Shown here: one piece after another, positions 40,339 through 49,004 of the stretch | Numbering within the stretch: the stretch's first letter is position 1 | Layout of the letters: each line of letters begins with the position of its first letter | DNA from: Rhodococcus sp. 14-1411-2a | GTDB taxonomy: Bacteria > Actinomycetota > Actinomycetes > Mycobacteriales > Mycobacteriaceae | Length of the DNA stretch: 64,000 nt | Reading direction: 5' to 3' | Assembly: GCF_002259485.1 (NCBI RefSeq) | Contig: NZ_NPGA01000014.1 | Span: forward strand, 1-64,000 | Notes under the pieces: generated by a model | The model's database searches: none | The model's input: only the letters and a program-made list of their open reading frames with translations | What the model was told of the DNA's origin: nothing | Made by a program: the position numbers and the translations under genes

Positions 40339-42108
40339 CTAAGGGACGAGCGTCCGCACGTCCCACACCCATACGCCTCCGGTGTACCGAGGCTCCACGC
40401 CGACGAGGTCGGTGACGGTGGTCCGCAGAGCGAGAGTGTTCTTGCCCGGCGGCAGGACGACGACGTCGGCCTCCCAGAACGCCATGTCCTCGGCGGCGTC
40501 GCTGCGCTGATCGGCGGTGATCTCGGGGACGGTGCCCGAGTCGTAGACCGAGCCGAGCAGCAGCGCCGTCGGACGGTCCACGGCCCCGTACTTGGCGACC
40601 TTCTCTTCCTTGTCGCTCGGTCCGACGAAGTATCCGGCGGCCAGCTTGAAGCCCATGTCGGCGTCCATCTGCCAGCGCAGCGGGCGCGCGTCCTCGGGCC
40701 GCGGAAGGGGCACGGTGACGACGGAACCGTCGTCGACGAAGTTCTCCCACTCGCCGTCGGCGAAGAACTCCGGCGTCGGGGACTTGTCGACGGTCACCAG
40801 CGGCGTCGGGATCAGAGGTACGAGTGCGAGCGTGAGTCCGGCGATCCAGAACGCAGGCAACGGGCGAAGTCCGTTGCGGAACGTGCGATCGGTGGCCAGG
40901 ACGACCAGCAGGGCCAGTGCAGGCACCGCGCCCAACGCGAAGCGGGTTTCGAGCACGGATTCGACGAGTGGGTACTCGGCCAGCTTCGTCCACGGCAGTG
41001 TGATGCCGGTGTCGTCCTTGCCGATCACCAGCGTCGCGCCGAGTGACAGCACGCTCATGACGATCGCGGTCGCGGCAGCAGCACGGGCGCAGGCGACGCG
41101 CCACATCCACACCGCTGCCACCAGGGACAGCACCAGCAGCGGCCAGCCGAAGTACGCGTTCTCCTCGGTGGCATTGATGCGAACGTTCTGCCCCGGAGTC
41201 GCCTCGCCGCCGAGCGATTGCGTCGGGAATTGGAACAGTGCTTTGGCGTCGTTGCCCATGGCACCGTGTTCGAGGAACGAGTACGACTGCGGGCCGAAGA
41301 ACTGCCACCACAGCGGAAACGCCACGAGCGTCAACGCGATGCCGGCCGAGACCGCGAGTCGGGGCACGGCATTGCGGACGGCAGGCCACAGCGAACGGGG
41401 CCTGGACACGTAGTAGACGACGGCGAAGATGGCGAACGACATCGCGAAGATGAGCAGCGGCTCCTCGCCGAGCAGGATCTGCAGCGCGACGATCAACCCG
41501 AGTCCGACGGTGTTCTTGGTGGTCCCGCCGCCGTGTGCGATGCGGGTGACCAGCATGGCGATCACCGGAAGCAGGAACAGCACCACGAAGTTGGGGTGCC
41601 CGTTGGCGTGTGAGATCGCGCCGGGCGCAAAGCCGCACAGCGCGCCGCCCATTGCCGCGGCGCCCTTGGACGCATTGAGCTGACGGGAAAACAGCCAGAA
41701 CCACGCGAACGCGGTCCCCGCCAGGCCGACGGTGAGAGCGATCGCCCAGGTGACCGTCGGTCCGAAGAGCAACGTGATCGGGGCCAGGGGGATCGAGACT
41801 CCGAACATCGCCGTGTTCGCCATCAGATTCACCCCGAGCGGGTAATTCTGCAGGTCGCTCCACAGTGGATTGTCCAGATGCGCGACCGAATTGGCGGCGA
41901 CGGAGAAGAACCACTCCCACATCGTCTGATCCTGGCCGCTGTTGTAGAGGTAGCCGCCGCCCAGATTGCGCCACTGGCCTTGCAGGACGTAGAAGGCGGC
42001 GACCAGAAATCCGACCGCCGCAACGACGTCACCGCGCCCGACGCCGGAGTGTCGAGCCGGTGCCGTTGTCGGCTGCCGCTCGAGAACACTCTGGTCGTGG
42101 GTGGTCAT
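40339..42108 (-). CDS. GT-C-type polytopic membrane protein, function unknown
   Basis: A 589-residue protein with about eleven hydrophobic segments and a soluble C-terminal domain from about residue 430. The first outer loop carries NSGQDQTMWEWFFS followed by DNPLWSDLQNYPLGVNLM, the acidic-loop style of GT-C glycosyltransferases that use polyprenyl-phosphate sugars. HANGHPNFV follows a later segment. It lies 10 bp upstream of the embC-like gene in the same direction, so it is probably co-expressed with arabinan synthesis. It is not AftA, AftB, AftC or AftD by any motif I recognise, and the M. tuberculosis emb operon has no equivalent at this place. A transferase role is inferred. Confidence 0.7.
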   Translation of the reverse strand: MTTHDQSVLERQPTTAPARHSGVGRGDVVAAVGFLVAAFYVLQGQWRNLGGGYLYNSGQDQTMWEWFFSVAANSVAHLDNPLWSDLQNYPLGVNLMANTAMFGVSIPLAPITLLFGPTVTWAIALTVGLAGTAFAWFWLFSRQLNASKGAAAMGGALCGFAPGAISHANGHPNFVVLFLLPVIAMLVTRIAHGGGTTKNTVGLGLIVALQILLGEEPLLIFAMSFAIFAVVYYVSRPRSLWPAVRNAVPRLAVSAGIALTLVAFPLWWQFFGPQSYSFLEHGAMGNDAKALFQFPTQSLGGEATPGQNVRINATEENAYFGWPLLVLSLVAAVWMWRVACARAAAATAIVMSVLSLGATLVIGKDDTGITLPWTKLAEYPLVESVLETRFALGAVPALALLVVLATDRTFRNGLRPLPAFWIAGLTLALVPLIPTPLVTVDKSPTPEFFADGEWENFVDDGSVVTVPLPRPEDARPLRWQMDADMGFKLAAGYFVGPSDKEEKVAKYGAVDRPTALLLGSVYDSGTVPEITADQRSDAAEDMAFWEADVVVLPPGKNTLALRTTVTDLVGVEPRYTGGVWVWDVRTLVP

Positions 42109-42201
42109 CGCGTCGAGGTTACAGAAAGATCACGATGGGCGGAAACTCGAACGACCGGCGTCACACGGTGAGCGAGGTGGTGGTGCAGGGGCGTGAAGTT
42201 C

Positions 42202-43392
42202 TCATCCGATCAATTCCGCGAGTTCGACTGTGGAGTGCTCGGCGATTTTCTTCTTGCTGGTCATGAAATCGCGCGGACGGTTGATGCAGTCCGCGGCGAT
42301 GAGTTGGCCGTCGCGGAGGTAGTAGCAGGTGAAGTCGCGATCGCGCTCCGGGTCGCCGTTGACGACGACCTCGTCGTATCCGGTGCCCAGTCCGGCGATC
42401 TGAAGCTTGAGGTCGTACTGGTCGGACCAGAACCACGGCAGCGCGGTGATGGCGGAGGACCCTCCGGTCAAAGTCGATGCCGCCACCTTCGCGTGTTCGT
42501 TTGCAGCGCAGACTCCTTCGAGGCGTACGCGCCGCGAGTAGCGGGCAACGTGGTAGGCGGCGCAATCGCCGGCAGCGACGATATCGAGATCGTCGGTGCG
42601 GGTCCGATCGTCGATGACGATTCCGTTGTCGACGGTGATCCCGGCCGCTTCGGCGAGTTCGGTGTTGGGGACGATGCCCACCCCGATGACCACTAGATCG
42701 GCTGGCAGCGTGTCTCCGCCGGCCAGCACGACCGCCCGCACACGGCTGTCTCCGCGGAACTCCTCCACGAGCGCACCCGTCCGGATCTCCACGCCCGCCT
42801 CGCGGTGTATTCGGGTGAAGAACGTCGAGACCACCGGTGCTGTCACGCGTTCCAGAACACGCTCCGCGGCCTCGACGACGGTGACGTCGAGACCCGATGC
42901 CCGGAGGGACGCTGCCGTTTCCAAACCGATGTAACCGCCACCGACGACGACTACCCGTGTTCCCGGCGTCGCGGCCGAGCGTAGCGATGCGGAGTCGGCG
43001 GCGGTCCGCAGGTAGTGGATGCCCGCCAAATCTGCTCCGGGAGTTGCCAATCGGCGAGTTCGCGCGCCGGTGCACAGGGCGAGCTTGCTGTACGACTGCG
43101 TGACTCCGGAATCGAACGTGACCGTGCGAGCCTCACGATCGATGCTGCTCACCGAACCGTCGACCAGCTCGATGTTCTGCTTGTCGTAGAAATCCGCCCC
43201 GCGGATCGCCATGGCCTCGAGCGTCGAGGTGCCGGCCAGATAGGCCTTCGACAACGGGGGACGTTGGTAGGGCAACGTCCCCTCGTCACCGATGAGAACT
43301 ATCTCCCCGGCCCACTTTTCGCGTCGCAAATGTGCGGCGAGTTGAGCGCCGGCGTGGCTGGCACCGATGATCACCGCGCGCTCGGCGCTCAC
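42202..43392 (-). CDS. Ferredoxin reductase (rhodocoxin-reductase type) of the CYP153 system
   Basis: A 396-residue FAD- and NAD(P)H-binding reductase that passes electrons to the 2Fe-2S ferredoxin. The FAD motif is AVIIGASHAGAQLAAHLR, the NADH motif VVVVGGGYIGLETAASL near residue 150, and the second FAD motif TDDLDIVAAGDCAAYH. PYQRPPLSKAYLAG is typical of the putidaredoxin/rhodocoxin reductase group. The GTG start directly abuts the P450 stop (TAGGTG), so translation is coupled. The ferredoxin-P450-reductase order gives a complete three-component class I P450 chain. Confidence 0.93.
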   Translation of the reverse strand: MSAERAVIIGASHAGAQLAAHLRREKWAGEIVLIGDEGTLPYQRPPLSKAYLAGTSTLEAMAIRGADFYDKQNIELVDGSVSSIDREARTVTFDSGVTQSYSKLALCTGARTRRLATPGADLAGIHYLRTAADSASLRSAATPGTRVVVVGGGYIGLETAASLRASGLDVTVVEAAERVLERVTAPVVSTFFTRIHREAGVEIRTGALVEEFRGDSRVRAVVLAGGDTLPADLVVIGVGIVPNTELAEAAGITVDNGIVIDDRTRTDDLDIVAAGDCAAYHVARYSRRVRLEGVCAANEHAKVAASTLTGGSSAITALPWFWSDQYDLKLQIAGLGTGYDEVVVNGDPERDRDFTCYYLRDGQLIAADCINRPRDFMTSKKKIAEHSTVELAELIG

Positions 43393-44781
43393 CTAGGCCT
43401 GCTGCTTCGGGGTGAGGCTGACCATCATCTTGGATATACCTCTCACGAAGTTGGACTGAACGTACTCGGGCTTCCCGACCACTTCGATGTTCTCGAACCG
43501 GGTCAGCAACTCCTCCCAGAGGATTCGCAGTTGCATCTCCGCGAGCCTGTTGCCCATGCACCGGTGCACGCCGAACCCGAACGCGATGTGGTTACGTGCG
43601 TTCTTGCGGTCGATGATGAAGTCGTCCGGCCGATCGAACACGCGCTCGTCACGGTTGCCGGAGGCGTACCACATGACCACCTTGTCGCCCTTGCGGATGA
43701 ACTGGCCGTTCAGGATCGTGTCTTCCTTCGCGATCCTGCGCATGTAGGCCAGCGGCGTCTGCCAGCGGATGATCTCGGACACCATGCCGGGCACGAGATC
43801 GGGATTCGCCTTCAGCTTCTCGAACTGATCGGGAAACTCGTTGAGCGCCAACACTCCACCGCTCATCGAGTTACGCGTGGTGTCGTTGCCGCCGACGATG
43901 AGCAGGGTGAGATTCCCCAGGAACTCCAGCGGCCGGTCGATGAGATCCTTCGTGTCGTCGTTGGCCTGCAGCAGCGAGATCAGGTCGAAGCCGGGCTCTT
44001 CCCCTGCTGCTTTTCGAGCGGCCTTGTCGTGCCAGAGAGCGCTCAGGCCCTTGGCTGCGTCGACCATGGCGCCGAACACCTCGTCGTTGTCAGAAGGACC
44101 ACCGTTGGTCTGTTCCATTGCCGTCGCCAGGTCCGACCACTCGACGAGCTTGTGTCGCTGCTCGTAGGGGAAATCGAGCAACGTCGCCAGCATCCGTGCC
44201 GTGAGTTCGACGGACACCGTGCGAACCCAGTCGAACGGCTGGTTCACGGGAAGGTCGTCGAGAACTTCCTGCACCCTGGACCGGATCAGGTCCTCCATCT
44301 CGCGGAGATTCTTCGGGGCCACCACCCCTTGGACCGCGGCGCGCTGAGCGTCGTGACGCGGGGGATCCATCGCGATGAACATCGCGATGTCCATGAAGCG
44401 CGGCGGCTTGCCGATGATGATGAACGGCTCCGCCGAGAACACCTTGTGGTTCTTGTCGACGGCGATGATGTCCGCATGCCGGGTGACCGACCAGAACGGC
44501 CCGAACGGGCTGTTCGGCTGGAAGTGCACCGGCGCTTCGTTGCGGACGCGCTCGAAGTACGACTTCCAGAGGCCTTGGCGGTACAGGAACGGGTTGCTCA
44601 GGTCGATGTCGGCGAGATCGACCTCGTCGACCGGCGGAATCGGTGTCTCGGTGAACATGACCTGGCCGTCGGTGCGGGTCACGATCCGACGCGTCTTGTC
44701 GTAGAGGTGCGCGCCGCGGATCTGCAGTTCCATCGGGATGACGGATCTCGCGGTGGTCGCGACGGTGTCGGCGATACTCAT
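43393..44781 (-). CDS. Cytochrome P450, CYP153-type alkane/fatty-acid terminal hydroxylase
   Basis: A 462-residue soluble P450. The heme-ligand Cys is in FGFGVHRCMGNRLAEMQLR, the I-helix is LIVGGNDTTRNSMSGG and the K-helix motif is EIIRWQTP. GGNDTTRNS and MDPPRHDAQRAAVQGVVAP are hallmarks of CYP153, which hydroxylates the terminal carbon of medium-chain alkanes and related compounds. The ATG at 44781 sits 23 bp after the ferredoxin stop and has GGAGAGAG upstream. Regulation is probably by the divergent AraC-type protein. Confidence 0.92.
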   Translation of the reverse strand: MSIADTVATTARSVIPMELQIRGAHLYDKTRRIVTRTDGQVMFTETPIPPVDEVDLADIDLSNPFLYRQGLWKSYFERVRNEAPVHFQPNSPFGPFWSVTRHADIIAVDKNHKVFSAEPFIIIGKPPRFMDIAMFIAMDPPRHDAQRAAVQGVVAPKNLREMEDLIRSRVQEVLDDLPVNQPFDWVRTVSVELTARMLATLLDFPYEQRHKLVEWSDLATAMEQTNGGPSDNDEVFGAMVDAAKGLSALWHDKAARKAAGEEPGFDLISLLQANDDTKDLIDRPLEFLGNLTLLIVGGNDTTRNSMSGGVLALNEFPDQFEKLKANPDLVPGMVSEIIRWQTPLAYMRRIAKEDTILNGQFIRKGDKVVMWYASGNRDERVFDRPDDFIIDRKNARNHIAFGFGVHRCMGNRLAEMQLRILWEELLTRFENIEVVGKPEYVQSNFVRGISKMMVSLTPKQQA

Positions 44782-44804
44782 GGCTCTCTCCTCCGGTCCG
44801 CAGG

Positions 44805-45125
44805 TCAGATCTGGAATTCGGGCACGCGGACCGTCAAGCCGTCCCAGGATTCGCGCGCGGTCATCTGGCACGACAGCCGAGATGTCGGTTCACGCTCGGG
44901 GTTCATGGCGAGCATGTCCTCCTCGACCTCGTCGTTCGTGCCGACGACGTCGCTCCATGCGTCGTCGACGACGACGTGACAGGTTCCGCAGGCTGCCTCG
45001 CCGCCGCAGTCCCCGTCGATACCCGGGATGGCGTTGTCGACGGCAATCTGCATCAGGGATGTGCCCTCGGTCAGCGGTGCCTCGTGCTTCTCGCAGTCGT
45101 GCGTGACAAAAGTGACGTTGGCCAT
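44805..45125 (-). CDS. 2Fe-2S ferredoxin (rhodocoxin/putidaredoxin type)
   Basis: A 106-residue adrenodoxin-type ferredoxin. The cluster ligands are the Cys of CGGEAACGTC (C-x5-C-x2-C) and the later Cys in SRLSCQM; the acidic patch DEVEEDML is the usual partner-binding helix. It carries electrons from the FAD reductase to the P450 in the same operon. The ATG at 45125 is chosen for the AGGAG just upstream. It is the first gene of the operon, transcribed away from the AraC-type regulator across 88-97 bp. Confidence 0.95.
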   Translation of the reverse strand: MANVTFVTHDCEKHEAPLTEGTSLMQIAVDNAIPGIDGDCGGEAACGTCHVVVDDAWSDVVGTNDEVEEDMLAMNPEREPTSRLSCQMTARESWDGLTVRVPEFQI

Positions 45126-45222
45126 GGTGTTCTCCTCGCTGAGTAACTGTGTTCCAAGTCTCACTGCGATGGGCTTTCCGAACTAGGCTCGAAAGCGTCG
45201 ATTTGTTGTTAATTTGGCTCAG

Positions 45223-46233
45223 GTGAGATCAACGGAGTCCGGAGTGCCGCCGCTTGCCTTCGCGCAGCTGCTCGGTAGTGGCGCGCTGGGCGAGCGGGCC
45301 GAGGCGGCGTTCCGACGCATCCTGGAGCGTGAGGGCGTCAGCATGACGGAGCTGGTCACCCGCGACGGACAGGTGCCGCTGCGGTGGTTTCGGGAGGTGT
45401 ACCCGGACCTCGACCGTCAACAGGGTTTCCGGCTCGGCGCGACGTTCGCGCAATACGTGCAGCCCACGTCGTTCGGCCCCCTCAGTCTTCCGCTGATCAG
45501 TGCCGGATCGGTGGCAGAGATGGTCGAGTTGCTGGAGTTCCTCCCGCTGGTCTCGACGGCTCTCGCCGTGCACATCCACCACACCGATCGAGGGTTGACC
45601 ATCGGACTCGCCGGGCGCACGGGGGACGAGGGGCTCGACAGCATTGCTGTCGCGTACGGCGGTTCGTGCCTTCTTCGTCTGATCGACATGCTCGCCGGCT
45701 TCGCGGACGCGGTCGAACTTCACCTCGATATCCCGGCCCCGGAGCGCGATACGCTCGACGACGACGAAATCCGGCGCATCGTGTTCCATGCGCCGTCACC
45801 GTTCGTCTTCGTGCCGGCGGCCATCCTCGACGAGGCATGCCGGTTCTCCGATTCGTTGTCGTATCAACTGGGGATCGCGGAACTGAAGAAGGCCGTCGAC
45901 GGCCGTCGTACGAAGTCGTACACGGACACCGTGCGCGCGCTGTTCGACACCGACCGCGAGTGCACCAACAGTGCGCACTGTGCCCGGAGAATGGCCGTCT
46001 CCACCAGCACCCTCAAACGAAAACTCGGCAACGAGGGAGCCACGTTCCGTGCGCTACGTCAGGCGTTCCTTCAGGAGCGCGCGACCGTGCGTCTGCTCGA
46101 CGGTTCGGTCACGGTAGGGGAGATCGCCGCCGAACTCGGCTACAGCGACGTCGCCAGCTTCTCGCATGCGTTCACGCGATGGACCGGACGCTCACCGAGG
46201 GAGTTTCGATCTCGCACCGCAGCACCGAGGTAG
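45223..46233 (+). CDS. AraC-family regulator of the CYP153 operon
   Basis: A protein of about 336 residues with an N-terminal ligand-binding domain of the 'arabinose-binding-like' type (PDLDRQQGFRLGATFAQYV, SFGPLSLPLISAGSV) and a C-terminal AraC double helix-turn-helix from about residue 240 (ARRMAVSTSTLKRKLGNEGATFRALR, then VGEIAAELGYSDVASFSHAFTRWTGRSPREF). Divergence from the ferredoxin-P450-reductase genes, as in thcR/thcBCD of Rhodococcus, argues that it activates them in response to substrate. The GTG at 45223 is preferred; a TTG at 45214 is possible. Confidence 0.9.
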   Translation: MRSTESGVPPLAFAQLLGSGALGERAEAAFRRILEREGVSMTELVTRDGQVPLRWFREVYPDLDRQQGFRLGATFAQYVQPTSFGPLSLPLISAGSVAEMVELLEFLPLVSTALAVHIHHTDRGLTIGLAGRTGDEGLDSIAVAYGGSCLLRLIDMLAGFADAVELHLDIPAPERDTLDDDEIRRIVFHAPSPFVFVPAAILDEACRFSDSLSYQLGIAELKKAVDGRRTKSYTDTVRALFDTDRECTNSAHCARRMAVSTSTLKRKLGNEGATFRALRQAFLQERATVRLLDGSVTVGEIAAELGYSDVASFSHAFTRWTGRSPREFRSRTAAPR

Positions 46234-46255
46234 TGCGTTCACGGTCGACGATCGT

Positions 46256-48217
46256 TCAATTCGTGCGCACGACCAGCGCGAAGGGTCCGATGTCGGTGAC
46301 GGTGAAGCGAGGATCCTCGAACAGTGACTGCGGGAAGGTGACGGTGTAGCGGCGCACGTTCGGGTCGTTCGGGTAGACGTCCTCGGCCAGGCGCAGGGTG
46401 TAGCCGTCGGCACCGCGGCGGAACAGGAACGCATCCGGCGCGCGCCACTGGCTGGTGTCGAGCGCGTCGACCAGCTGATCGGGCGTCTCGAGCTCGGTCC
46501 ACTGCTCGATGGCGTCGGCTCGCTGATCGAACTGCGCCAGTGGGTTGGCGTAGTGCGAGGTCAGTCCTTGGAAGCCGAAGTACGGGTAGTAGCTGAGGAA
46601 CGACGTGTCCGCCGTCAGCAGCACGGTTTCGTCGCGCGGACGCTGGGTCTGCTCGGTCAGGGCGGCGTCGACCTCGCGGTAGTACGAGACCGCGCTCGGC
46701 GGACGCATGTCGGCGCGGTTGCCGTCACCGTCGGTGTCGGAGTACGCGACGGTGATCTCGGTCTGCAGTACCTGGGGGATGTTCTGCGCGTAGGTCATCG
46801 CACCGATGGCTGCTACGACGACAGCGGCGATACGGAACTTCGGTGGCTCGTTGATGGCCTGATAGATCGCGTGGCTGCCCTCGAGGAAGCCGAAAACGCC
46901 TGCGCTGCCGAGCAATACGATCAGCACCGCTTCGAGGCGGAACGAGAGCAGGGTGGTGCCCGCGGCCGTGGCGGCCATGGAGAGCAGCGTCCACAGATAG
47001 ATGGAGACGACGCCGACGCCCAGTGCCTGCGCTCGGCGTGAGGACGAGAACCGCACCGCCACCCACACCGTGCCGATGAGGCACAGCATGCCCATCAGGG
47101 AGAACTCGAACATCGGGAAGGGAAGTGTCGCACCGGCTTCGGGCAGATAGTGCAATGCCGTGCCCGACGTGGAGGGTGCACCACGCAGGAATTCGATCAG
47201 GTACGGCAGCCACACGGTCGCGGCGATGACGCCCGATATCGCAGCGATCGCGGCGACCTTGATCGCGATGGGAACCAGTACGTTCCAGGACTTCTTCTCG
47301 CGATAGGCGAGGACGGCGGCGAACAGCGCCATCAGTACGACGGTGAACGCCGCCAGGCCGAGATACAGCGTGTAGAACGTCGCGGCCAGACCGAGAAAGA
47401 GTCCGGTGCCGACCACCGCTCCCCATCCGCCCGATGCGGTGCGCCCCCCAGTCGGGATCAATGTCCCTTTCTTGCACTCTGACTGACTGGATGCCACATT
47501 CATCCCGGCGGGCCGGTGCAATGCTCCCCAGGCGAGGACCAGCGCGGGTGCGAAGAGCATCACGATCACGGCGCTGTATGCCTCGGGGGAGGCGTGGGCG
47601 ACGACGAGTGCGGTGGTGACGGCGCTGACGGCGACGGCCCAGTCTGCTCGAATCAGCGCCTTCCACAGCACGAACGAAACGACGGCGGTAACGGCGAGCA
47701 GCCCGATTGCGTACGGCTTGAACACTTCCCAGCCGTCCATGCCCAAGAGGTTGCCGACGCGTCCGCCGAGCCAGAACCAGCCGGCCGGGTAGAACGGCGG
47801 AATGTCGGCGTACGTCATGTCTCGCAACGACGCCGAATCCGTCAGTCGCGTCAGGTATTCGGTACGGAACTCCTGGTCGACGGAGATGCCGAACAGATAG
47901 AGCTTGGTTGCAGCCAGCGGCATCCCGAGGGTGACGGTGACGAATCCGCTCAGCCCGATCCACGCCGCGAGCCGAGCGACCCACGGCCACTTGTGAATCC
48001 GGTACAGGTAGATCGACGCGGCGAACAGTGCCGCAGCGGTCACCTGCCCGAGCGTCGTGATGGCGCGGGTGACATTGGACGAGTTGAACGCCGGCCACTG
48101 AACCAGTGAGAAGGCGTACAACCCGACCGTCGCCACGACCACTGCGATGAGCACACCGAGAGCGATTTCCCCGACGGCAGAGGCGGTTCTGCGAGCCGGT
48201 GCAACCTGCTGTGTCAT
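46256..48217 (-). CDS. aftA: Galactan 5-O-arabinofuranosyltransferase AftA
   Basis: A 653-residue GT-C membrane enzyme that places the first arabinofuranose residues on galactan, priming arabinan (Rv3792). The signature loop RTEYLTRLTDSASLRDMTYADIP followed by FYPAGWFWLGGR is typical of AftA. About eleven hydrophobic segments precede an extracytoplasmic C-terminal domain of about 180 residues. It lies 22 bp after dprE2 in the conserved dprE1-dprE2-aftA order. Unlike in mycobacteria, the emb genes do not follow directly; the AraC gene and the CYP153 operon lie between. Confidence 0.95.
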   Translation of the reverse strand: MTQQVAPARRTASAVGEIALGVLIAVVVATVGLYAFSLVQWPAFNSSNVTRAITTLGQVTAAALFAASIYLYRIHKWPWVARLAAWIGLSGFVTVTLGMPLAATKLYLFGISVDQEFRTEYLTRLTDSASLRDMTYADIPPFYPAGWFWLGGRVGNLLGMDGWEVFKPYAIGLLAVTAVVSFVLWKALIRADWAVAVSAVTTALVVAHASPEAYSAVIVMLFAPALVLAWGALHRPAGMNVASSQSECKKGTLIPTGGRTASGGWGAVVGTGLFLGLAATFYTLYLGLAAFTVVLMALFAAVLAYREKKSWNVLVPIAIKVAAIAAISGVIAATVWLPYLIEFLRGAPSTSGTALHYLPEAGATLPFPMFEFSLMGMLCLIGTVWVAVRFSSSRRAQALGVGVVSIYLWTLLSMAATAAGTTLLSFRLEAVLIVLLGSAGVFGFLEGSHAIYQAINEPPKFRIAAVVVAAIGAMTYAQNIPQVLQTEITVAYSDTDGDGNRADMRPPSAVSYYREVDAALTEQTQRPRDETVLLTADTSFLSYYPYFGFQGLTSHYANPLAQFDQRADAIEQWTELETPDQLVDALDTSQWRAPDAFLFRRGADGYTLRLAEDVYPNDPNVRRYTVTFPQSLFEDPRFTVTDIGPFALVVRTN

Positions 48218-48239
48218 GAAAACTGAAGTGCCGTCGAGA

Positions 48240-49004
48240 TCAGATGGGCAGCTTGCGGAAGATCGGCCGCGGCACGTGCCGCAGCACCATCATCACCAGA
48301 CGCCACGGTGCGGGAGTCCAGATCAAGGGGGTGCCCTTGCGTGACGCGTTCACCGCGAGCTTCGCGATGACCTCCTTGTCGACGGTCATCGGGGCTTCCT
48401 TGACGTGCGCGCTGAACTTGGTGCGCACCATGCCCGGGCGAACGACGGTGACCCGAGGTCCGAACTCGCGCAGCGCTTCCCCGAGTCCGAGGTAGAAACC
48501 GTCGAGTCCGGCCTTGGTGGAGCCGTAGACGAAGTTGGAACGACGAACCCGCTCGCCTGCCACCGAGGACATGACGATTATGCGGCCGTAGGCCTGCGCC
48601 TTCATCTTCTCGCCCAGCAGCACGCCGACCGAGACGGAGGCGGTGTAGTTGATGTTCGCGGCGAGGACGGCCTTGCGCTGGTCCTGCCAGAGCTGTTCGG
48701 CATCGAAGTCGACGGCGAAGGCGACGATGGCGACGTCGACGTCACCCTTGGCCCATGCCGCGTCGATCACCTTGGGATGCGAGGCGGTGTCGAGTGCATC
48801 GAAGTCGATGATGTCGACGGACTTCGCGCCCTTGGCGTTCAGTTGGGCAACCGCGCTCTCACGAAGCGGGTCGTTCGGCAGCGCAGCGAGGATGACACGT
48901 GCCGGAGACTTCGACAGGTACTCCTCGGTGATCGCGAGACCGATCTCGCTGGTGCCGCCCAGAACGAGAATCGTCTGGGGGTTACCTACGGCGTCTATCG
49001 TCAC
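48240..49004 (-). CDS. dprE2: Decaprenylphosphoryl-2-keto-ribose reductase DprE2
   Basis: A 254-residue short-chain dehydrogenase that reduces decaprenylphosphoryl-2-keto-erythro-pentofuranose to decaprenylphosphoryl-arabinose with NADH. It has [13 protein letters not shown] at the cofactor site, [15 protein letters not shown] with the catalytic Ser and [10 protein letters not shown] with the Tyr-x3-Lys pair. The ATG overlaps the dprE1 stop by 4 bp, consistent with the two enzymes working as a pair. Confidence 0.96.
   Translation of the reverse strand: MTIDAVGNPQTILVLGGTSEIGLAITEEYLSKSPARVILAALPNDPLRESAVAQLNAKGAKSVDIIDFDALDTASHPKVIDAAWAKGDVDVAIVAFAVDFDAEQLWQDQRKAVLAANINYTASVSVGVLLGEKMKAQAYGRIIVMSSVAGERVRRSNFVYGSTKAGLDGFYLGLGEALREFGPRVTVVRPGMVRTKFSAHVKEAPMTVDKEVIAKLAVNASRKGTPLIWTPAPWRLVMMVLRHVPRPIFRKLPI

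Noticed and set aside
37575..40415. A 946-codon open frame antisense to the embC-like gene
   Set aside because: Same cause: it is a Gly/Arg/Asp/Glu-rich shadow of a real Emb coding sequence.
42202..46233. Insertion sequence or integrase explaining the CYP153 module
   Set aside because: No transposase, integrase, terminal repeats or tRNA gene borders the module, so mobility is not supported by the sequence.
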